Assembly (NCBI GenBank): GCA_017305835.1
Contig: JAFKJY010000043.1
Coordinates: 1 to 64,000 of the forward strand
Direction of reading: 5' to 3'
From: Hyphomicrobiales bacterium
Lineage (GTDB): Bacteria; Pseudomonadota; Alphaproteobacteria; Rhizobiales; Rhizobiaceae
Length of the DNA stretch: 64,000 nt
Shown here: one piece after another, positions 58,666 through 64,000 of the stretch
Layout of the letters: each line of letters starts with the position of its first letter
Position numbering within the stretch: position 1 is the stretch's first letter
The notes under the pieces: model-generated
What the model was told of the DNA's origin: nothing
Database searches by the model: none
The model's input: the letters and a program-made list of their open reading frames with translations, nothing else
Position numbers and translations under genes: made by a program

Positions 58666-59853
58666 TCAGCCGAACCAGTCGTCGAGGAAGCGTTCGTAGA
58701 TCGCCGTCAGCGTCTCGAGATCGGCCAGCGCCACGCGCTCGTCGACCATGTGCATGGTCTTGCCGACGAGGCCGAACTCGACCACCGGACAGTGGTCCTT
58801 GATGAAGCGCGCGTCCGAGGTGCCTCCCGAGGTGGAGAGCGCAGGCCGCCGGCCGGTGACGGCCTCGACGGAGCCCGAAAGCGTTCCGACCAGCCGGTCG
58901 TCGCGGGTGAGGAAGACCGGGCTCGGGCGGTCGCGCCAGGTCAGCTCGTAGTCGATCGGCGGCCGCGCGCCCGGCCGCAGCCGCGCGCGGCGCGCGGCAC
59001 GGTCGAGCCGGTTGTGGATTTCGGCCTGCACGGTCTCGGCCGTCCACCTGTCGTTGAAGCGGATGTTGAAGGCGGCGGTCGCCTTCGCGGGAATCACGTT
59101 GGTCGCCGGGTTGCCGACGTCGATGGTGGTGACCTCCAGATTGCTCGGCTGGAAGTCGTGCGTGCCCTCGTCGAAGGGCGGCGACAGCAGCGCCTCGACC
59201 AGCGTGACGATGCCGCGCACGGGATTGTCGGCCAGATGCGGATAGGCTGCGTGGCCCTGCACGCCGTTGACGGTGACGAGGCCGGAGATGGAGCCGCGCC
59301 GGCCGATCTTGATCATGTCGCCGAGACGGTCGGGATTGGTCGGCTCGCCGACGATTCCCGCGTCCCACTTCTCGCCCTTCGAGACGGCCCAGTCGAGCAG
59401 CTTGACGGTGCCGTTGATCGACGGCCCCTCCTCGTCGCCGGTGATGAGCAGCGAGACGGATCCCTTGAGCTTGCCGCGCTTCTCGACATGGCGGGCGACC
59501 GCCGCGACGAAGCAGGCGATGCCGCCCTTCATGTCGACCGCGCCGCGGCCGTACATTTCGCCGTTCTCGACCTCGGCAGAAAAGGGCGGGTGGCGCCACG
59601 AGGCCGCGTCGCCCGGCGGCACGACGTCGGTATGGCCGGCGAACATCAAATGCGGTCCGTTGCCGGAGAGGCGGGCGTAGAGGTTTTCCACGTCCGGCGT
59701 GCCGGATTCGGAGAAGACCGGGCGCTCGACCGAAAAGCCGAGCGGGACAAGCATCGCCTCCAGCGCCGCCAGCGCGCCGCCTTCGGCGGGGGTGACGGAC
59801 GGACAGCGGATCAGGGTCGCGAGGTTTTCGGCGGGGTCGAGCGGCAGGGTCAT
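58666..59853 (-). CDS. dapE: Succinyl-diaminopimelate desuccinylase
   Basis: A 395-residue dinuclear zinc hydrolase of the M20 family in the lysine/diaminopimelate pathway. The first metal motif is [13 protein letters not shown], followed by [14 protein letters not shown] (bridging Asp), [10 protein letters not shown] (catalytic and metal Glu residues) and [11 protein letters not shown] near the C terminus, which is characteristic of DapE. It supplies diaminopimelate for lysine and peptidoglycan, with dapD encoded three genes upstream. Confidence 0.95.
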   Translation of the reverse strand: MTLPLDPAENLATLIRCPSVTPAEGGALAALEAMLVPLGFSVERPVFSESGTPDVENLYARLSGNGPHLMFAGHTDVVPPGDAASWRHPPFSAEVENGEMYGRGAVDMKGGIACFVAAVARHVEKRGKLKGSVSLLITGDEEGPSINGTVKLLDWAVSKGEKWDAGIVGEPTNPDRLGDMIKIGRRGSISGLVTVNGVQGHAAYPHLADNPVRGIVTLVEALLSPPFDEGTHDFQPSNLEVTTIDVGNPATNVIPAKATAAFNIRFNDRWTAETVQAEIHNRLDRAARRARLRPGARPPIDYELTWRDRPSPVFLTRDDRLVGTLSGSVEAVTGRRPALSTSGGTSDARFIKDHCPVVEFGLVGKTMHMVDERVALADLETLTAIYERFLDDWFG

Positions 59854-59918
59854 CAGCGGCAGGGATAGTCGAAAGGCGCCGGGGTGTCACGTCGACGCCC
59901 GCGCATCGGCGACGAAAT

Positions 59919-60278
59919 CTAGCCCGGCGCGTCGGTCTTCGTTCCGTAGCGGTTCGGGCCGGGATTGCCGGGCGCGATGCACAGGAAGAGGTAGACGAGG
60001 AAGTCGCCGACGAGGAACAGCACCGAGAACCAGCCCGAGCGGCCCATGTCGTGGAAGCGTTTCACCGACAGCGCGATGTGCGAGATGAGCGTGCCGCCGA
60101 TGACGATGAGGAAGACGCCGCCCCAGAAGGTCTCGACGCTCTCGACGCCATCGGCCGCTATGATCCGGTAGACCGGAAAGAAACGCGCAAGATAGAGAAG
60201 CAGCCCTGCGGGGATGTAGGCCGCGCGGCTGACGCGGCCCGAAAACCCGAAGAACAGCCAGAGATACTGGTTAGCCAA
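59919..60278 (-). CDS. DUF805 membrane protein (second of tandem pair)
   Basis: A 119-residue DUF805 protein with about four spans; the signature YLWLFFGFSGRVSRAAYI opens it and KRFHDMGRSGWFS follows in the middle. It ends NPGPNRYGTK, as its upstream partner does. No ATG is available before the conserved part. The TTG at 60278 overlaps the stop of the upstream DUF805 gene by eight bases, suggesting reinitiation. Function unknown. Confidence 0.75.
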   Translation of the reverse strand: MANQYLWLFFGFSGRVSRAAYIPAGLLLYLARFFPVYRIIAADGVESVETFWGGVFLIVIGGTLISHIALSVKRFHDMGRSGWFSVLFLVGDFLVYLFLCIAPGNPGPNRYGTKTDAPG

Positions 60279-60627
60279 GCGGATCCGGTCCGAACCTGTT
60301 GGGGCCCCGCGTGCCCTCCAGAATGCCCAGCTCGACCAGGATCCAGATGGCACCGATGACCGGGACGATCACGATCAGGCTCCACCAGCCCGACTTGTCA
60401 CGGTCATGCCAGCGCTTGGCGTAGAGCGCAAGCGCCAGGTAGATCGACACGAGGCTGACGATCAGCCCGAGAATGCCGATGCCCTGGTCGCCGCCGATGC
60501 GGATGCCCAGCATCAGGTCGATGATGTTGGCGAGGATGCCGATCGCCACCAGCACGCCGATGCCCGCCCAGAACTTGCCGCGATTGATGCGGCCCTCGAA
60601 GCTTGTCAGCAGATATTTCCAGTCCAT
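60271..60627 (-). CDS. DUF805 membrane protein (first of tandem pair)
   Basis: A 118-residue DUF805 protein: MDWKYLLTSFEGRINRGKFW at the N terminus, about three to four spans, KRWHDRDKSGWW in the middle and TRGPNRFGPDPLG at the end. AGAGGGGG precedes the ATG at 60627. It lies 69 bp after dapD. DUF805 proteins are small inner-membrane proteins without assigned role. Confidence 0.87.
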   Translation of the reverse strand: MDWKYLLTSFEGRINRGKFWAGIGVLVAIGILANIIDLMLGIRIGGDQGIGILGLIVSLVSIYLALALYAKRWHDRDKSGWWSLIVIVPVIGAIWILVELGILEGTRGPNRFGPDPLG

Positions 60628-60696
60628 GAGAGCCCCCTCTGAGAACGACCGGACACGTTGCCGGCCGCCTGAACCTGCGTCGTATCGTCGCAAAGA

Positions 60697-61551
60697 TCAA
60701 TCGCGCAGGAGCTCATTCACAGAGGTTTTCGAGCGGGTCTTCTCGTCGACGCGCTTGACGATGACGGCACAGTAGAGGTTCGGGCCGGGCTGGCCGTTGC
60801 CCATGGCGCGGCCCGGCAGGGAGCCGGCGACCACCACCGAATAGGGCGGCACCTCGCCGTAGAAGACCTCGCCGCTGGCGCGGTCGACGATCTTGGTCGA
60901 CTTGCCGATGAAGACGCCCATGCCGAGCACGGAGCCTTCGCGCACGACGCAGCCCTCGACCACCTCGGAGCGCGCGCCGATGAAGCAGTTGTCCTCGATG
61001 ATGACCGGGCCGGCCTGCAGCGGCTCCAGCACGCCGCCGATGCCGACGCCGCCGGACAGGTGCACGTGGCTGCCGATCTGGGCGCAGGAGCCGACCGTCG
61101 CCCAGGTGTCGACCATCGTGCCCTCGCCGACATGGGCGCCCAGGTTGACGAAGGACGGCATCAGCACCGCGTTCGGCGCGATGTAGGCGGAGCGGCGCAC
61201 GATGGCGCCCGGCACGGCGCGGAAGCCGGCCTTCTCGAAGTCGATCGCGCTCCAGCCGTCGAACTTGGAGGGCACCTTGTCCCACCAGGAGGCGTCGCCC
61301 GGCCCGCCCTTGATGATCTCCATCGGGTTGAGCCGGAAGGAGAGCAGCACGGCCTTCTTGAGCCACTGGTTGACGGTCCATTCGCCGCCGGCGCCGCGCT
61401 CGGCCACGCGCGCCTCGCCGCGGTCGAGCAGGGCCAGCGCCTCGTCCACTGCCTCGCGCACCTCGCCGCGGGTGGAGGCGTTCACGCGATCGCGCTCATC
61501 GAACGCCTTGTCGATCGTCCGCTCGAGAGCCGCGAAATCGGGTCTGGCCAT
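60697..61551 (-). CDS. dapD: 2,3,4,5-tetrahydropyridine-2,6-dicarboxylate N-succinyltransferase
   Basis: A 284-residue left-handed beta-helix acyltransferase of the succinylase branch of diaminopimelate synthesis. Features are [16 protein letters not shown] near residue 60, the hexapeptide coils from [21 protein letters not shown] on, [25 protein letters not shown], and [11 protein letters not shown] at the end. All are typical of DapD. GGAG precedes the ATG at 61551. It works with DapE. Confidence 0.96.
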   Translation of the reverse strand: MARPDFAALERTIDKAFDERDRVNASTRGEVREAVDEALALLDRGEARVAERGAGGEWTVNQWLKKAVLLSFRLNPMEIIKGGPGDASWWDKVPSKFDGWSAIDFEKAGFRAVPGAIVRRSAYIAPNAVLMPSFVNLGAHVGEGTMVDTWATVGSCAQIGSHVHLSGGVGIGGVLEPLQAGPVIIEDNCFIGARSEVVEGCVVREGSVLGMGVFIGKSTKIVDRASGEVFYGEVPPYSVVVAGSLPGRAMGNGQPGPNLYCAVIVKRVDEKTRSKTSVNELLRD

Positions 61552-61702
61552 CAAAAGCTCCGCTACACAGGGTGTTAAGGGGGAAACCATACTGTCGGGA
61601 CGGGTGGACCCGAAAGCGCGCGGAAACTATGCCATGCGTTCAGAAGGGTCAATCGCGCGCTGCGCCGGGGAAGGCGCGACGCGGAGACGGGGACGCAGGA
61701 AG

Positions 61703-62548
61703 ATGGACACGCCCGAACACGAGAACGGCTGGACGCCGCTGCCGCATTCCGACGAGGACCTGCAGCGCGCCCGCAGCGTACCCGACACGCCGCAGACGCG
61801 CGCGCCGACCTACCGGCTGGCCTACAGCGACGAGGAGTTCATGACCCGGCGCGAGCTGCGGCCGGTGCGGCTCCAGCTCGAGCTGATGAAGGCCGACATG
61901 GCGCTCACCGAGCGCGGCATCCGCTCGACCGTCATCCTGTTCGGCGGCGCCCGCATCCCGGAGCCCGGCGGGCCGGCCTGGGCGGCCAAGAACGAGACAC
62001 AGAAGAAGAACCTTATCGCCAACAGCCACTATTACGACGAGGCGCGGAAGTTCGCGCGGCTGTGCTCGGAGCACTCGGCGCTCTCCTACTATCGCGAGTT
62101 CGTGGTGGTCACGGGCGGCGGGCCGGGCGTGATGGAGGCGGGAAACCGCGGCGCGGCCGACTGCGGCGCGCCGTCGATCGGCTTCAACATCGTGCTGCCG
62201 CACGAGCAGGCGCCCAACCTCTACGTGACGCCGGAGCTGTGCTTCAACTTCCACTATTTCGCGATCCGCAAGATGCACTTCATCATGCGGGCCAAGGCCG
62301 TCGCGGTGTTCCCCGGCGGCTTCGGCACGATGGACGAGCTGTTCGAGACGCTGACGCTGATCCAGACCGGGCGCATGGAGCGCGTGCCGGTGCTCCTGTT
62401 CGGCAAGTCGTTCTGGGACCGCGCCATCGACGTCGGCTTCCTCGCCGAGCAGGGCACGATCTCGCCCGGCGACGACAAGCTGATCACCTATGTCGACACC
62501 GCGCAGGAAGCCTGGGACGTGATCGCCAAGTTCTACGCCATCGCCTGA
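61703..62548 (+). CDS. LOG family protein (TIGR00730-type)
   Basis: A 281-residue protein of the Lonely-guy/lysine-decarboxylase-like family. The core motifs are VVTGGGPGVMEAGNRGA and the signature PGGFGTMDELFETLT, which bind and cleave nucleotide 5'-monophosphates in true LOG phosphoribohydrolases. The long N-terminal region (about 75 residues before VILFGGARIP) marks the longer subgroup, whose role is less well known. The ATG at 61703 has AGGA upstream; the longer frame overlaps dapD. It is divergent from dapD, with a 151-bp gap. Confidence 0.9.
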   Translation: MDTPEHENGWTPLPHSDEDLQRARSVPDTPQTRAPTYRLAYSDEEFMTRRELRPVRLQLELMKADMALTERGIRSTVILFGGARIPEPGGPAWAAKNETQKKNLIANSHYYDEARKFARLCSEHSALSYYREFVVVTGGGPGVMEAGNRGAADCGAPSIGFNIVLPHEQAPNLYVTPELCFNFHYFAIRKMHFIMRAKAVAVFPGGFGTMDELFETLTLIQTGRMERVPVLLFGKSFWDRAIDVGFLAEQGTISPGDDKLITYVDTAQEAWDVIAKFYAIA

Positions 62549-62576
62549 GCGCCGGAGCCGCGCCCCGCCGGCCGTC

Positions 62577-63428
62577 CTATCCGTCGAGCGGCTTCGGGCG
62601 GTGCACCAGCGTGACGAGCACGAAGGAGATGATCATCAGGAGGTACCAGGCGCCGAGCTTGTGGATGGAAACGGGCGTCCATCCGGCCTCCTGGCCAGGG
62701 TAGAGCCAGGCACGCGACCACGTGCCGACATTCTCGGCGAACCAGATGAACAGCGCCACGAGAAGGAAGCCGACCAGCAGCGGCATGCGGTGGGTGAACC
62801 GGAAAACGCGGAAATGCACCCAGGTGCGGAAATACAGCGCGCCGGCGGCCGCGAACAGCAGCCAGCGGACATCCGCGACGAAGTGGTGGGTGAAGAAGTT
62901 GAGGTAGATCGCCGCGGCGAGCACCACAGTCGGCGCCAGCGGCGGATAGTTCGAGTACCGCATGTCGAAGATGCGGGTGACGCGCGCCAGATAGGAACCC
63001 ACGGCGGCATACATGAAGCCCGAATAGAGGGGCACGCCGGCGATGCGGAAGAAGTTGTCCTCGGGATAGATCCATGAGCCGGCGTCCGTCTTGAACAGCT
63101 CCATCGCCGTGCCGACGACATGGAACAGGAAGATCACCACCGCCTCGGCCGGCTGCTCCAGCTTCGTGGCGAGGAGCGTCCCCTGCAGGGCGAGCGCCGC
63201 CAGGAACAGGAAATCGTAGCGCGCAAGCGCCGCGTCCTGCGGCCAGAGCACCCGCGTCGCGATCAGCAGCGCCAGCAGCGCGCCGCCGAAGAGGCACGCC
63301 CAGCCCTGCTTCAGGCCGAACACGACGAATTCGACGAAGGCGCCCGAGATGCCGCCCGCCGGCAGGCGGTCGAGCACGCGGCGCGCCGCGGCATCGATTC
63401 GCGCCTCGACGGATGTGAACCGGCTCAC
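62577..63428 (-). CDS. DUF817 family membrane protein
   Basis: A 283-residue membrane protein with about eight spans. Conserved segments are EFVVFGLKQGWACLFGG near residue 33, HVVGTAMELFKTDAGSWIYPEDN, IFDMRYSNYPP and FTHHFVADVRW, which match DUF817 (YoaT-like) proteins. It starts at a GTG that overlaps the upstream nucleotidase stop codon (GTGA), so the two are coupled. No function is established. Confidence 0.87.
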   Translation of the reverse strand: MSRFTSVEARIDAAARRVLDRLPAGGISGAFVEFVVFGLKQGWACLFGGALLALLIATRVLWPQDAALARYDFLFLAALALQGTLLATKLEQPAEAVVIFLFHVVGTAMELFKTDAGSWIYPEDNFFRIAGVPLYSGFMYAAVGSYLARVTRIFDMRYSNYPPLAPTVVLAAAIYLNFFTHHFVADVRWLLFAAAGALYFRTWVHFRVFRFTHRMPLLVGFLLVALFIWFAENVGTWSRAWLYPGQEAGWTPVSIHKLGAWYLLMIISFVLVTLVHRPKPLDG

Positions 63429-64000
63429 AGCCTCGGCAGGATCGTCTCGAGGAAGGTGGTGAGATCGTCGGTGACGAAGTCGACGTCGTCCTCGTGGTCC
63501 GGGTCGCTCTCCCAGATCTCCGAGAAGGTCGGCTCGAAATTGCGCGGCACGATCAGCACGGTGGTCATGCCGAGCGCCTTCGGCACGGCGAGGTTGCGGG
63601 CGAGGTCCTCGAACATCACCGCGTTGCGCCCGGCGACCGAGTGCAGCGCGACGAACTTGTCGTAGGTCTGGCGCGCCGGCTTGGGCGTCAGGTCGGCGGC
63701 GACGATGTCGAAGATGTCGTCGAAGTCGCCGAGGATGCCGAGCTGGTTCGCGGTGCGCTCGGCATGGCCCCGGTCGCCGTTGGTGAAGATGAACTTGCGC
63801 CCCGGCAGCTTGCGGATCGCCGCGCCGAGGCGCGGATTGGGCGCCAGCGGCGAATAGTCGATGTCGTGGACCTTGCGCAGGAAGTCGTCGGGGTCGATGC
63901 CGTGGCGCGCCATCAGCCCGTTCAGCGTCGTGCCGTATTCGAGATAGAGCTGCTTCTGCAATGCGCGCGCCTCGGCGCGCGGCAGCGTCAGCAGGTTCTC
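63425..64000 (-). CDS. Pyrimidine 5'-nucleotidase-like HAD hydrolase (5' end outside window)
   Basis: The last 191 residues of a HAD hydrolase; the frame is open to the right edge, so the N terminus with the nucleophilic Asp motif lies outside. Visible are KQLYLEYGTTLNGLMARHGI (cap region), FIFTNGDRGHAER (motif II), LTPKPARQTYDKFV (motif III Lys) and MFEDLARNLAVPKALGM (motif IV). These match the SDT1/PhoN-type pyrimidine 5'-nucleotidase group usually encoded near argB in Rhizobiales. Confidence in the broad family is high; the substrate is inferred. Confidence 0.85.
   Translation of the reverse strand, partial: ENLLTLPRAEARALQKQLYLEYGTTLNGLMARHGIDPDDFLRKVHDIDYSPLAPNPRLGAAIRKLPGRKFIFTNGDRGHAERTANQLGILGDFDDIFDIVAADLTPKPARQTYDKFVALHSVAGRNAVMFEDLARNLAVPKALGMTTVLIVPRNFEPTFSEIWESDPDHEDDVDFVTDDLTTFLETILPRL

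Overview
The window is GC-rich chromosomal DNA of an alphaproteobacterium, most likely a member of the Hyphomicrobiales (Rhizobiales) near Mesorhizobium, Aminobacter and other Phyllobacteriaceae. The basis is the rpmH-rnpA-yidC-engB order, the def/fmt/truA/dapE/dapD neighbourhood, the two-domain IolC-DUF2090 protein and the inositol gene set. This is inference from gene content; no database was searched. No tRNA, rRNA, CRISPR array, prophage or insertion sequence was seen.

Layout. (1) 254-6056, minus strand: a candidate sugar or sugar-acid catabolic set (short-chain dehydrogenase, enolase-superfamily dehydratase, AttH/CrtC-like lipocalin-fold protein, SMP-30 lactonase, second dehydrogenase, aldose-1-epimerase-like protein), with a sigma70-type promoter and an overlapping AT-rich operator before the dehydratase gene. 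(2) 6306-20504: a sulfate-ester acquisition region with two complete NitT/TauT-type ABC transporters, three paralogous Cys-type sulfatases without signal peptides, a LysR regulator and a HutC-type GntR regulator. One module (GntR, binding protein, ATPase, permease, sulfatase) is a single minus-strand operon behind a 32-bp perfect palindrome. The other is arranged around a divergent promoter and a LysR gene, and two of its sulfatase genes share an upstream 15-bp motif flanked by inverted repeats.

(3) 20695-32500, minus strand: a twelve-gene respiratory operon whose genes nearly all overlap. It encodes Alternative Complex III (actABCDEF), one small unassigned membrane protein, an SCO copper chaperone and a four-subunit caa3 oxidase. 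The oxidase subunit I carries YSHPAV instead of GHPEV, which marks the A2 type. Together the operon could carry electrons from quinol to oxygen without bc1. (4) 32740-40176: an SDR gene and the myo-inositol pathway genes iolG-iolC-iolD-iolE-iolB. (5) 40286-44465: a PatZ-like acyl-CoA-synthetase/GNAT fusion, a conserved hypothetical protein and a split YeeE/YedE sulfur-transport pair.

(6) 44659-48421: rpmH, rnpA, yidC, a CatB-like acetyltransferase and engB. (7) 48431-54411: methionine sulfoxide reductase B, two luciferase-like oxidoreductases, a CAP-domain lipoprotein, a HAD hydrolase, an exported molybdopterin-oxidoreductase-fold protein and RmuC. (8) 54514-64000: def and fmt split by a FitAB-type toxin-antitoxin pair, a GNAT gene, truA, dapE, two DUF805 genes, dapD, a LOG-family protein, a DUF817 protein and a pyrimidine 5'-nucleotidase-like gene that runs off the right edge. 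The left edge (1-191) holds the unresolved tail of a plus-strand gene followed by a clear intrinsic terminator.
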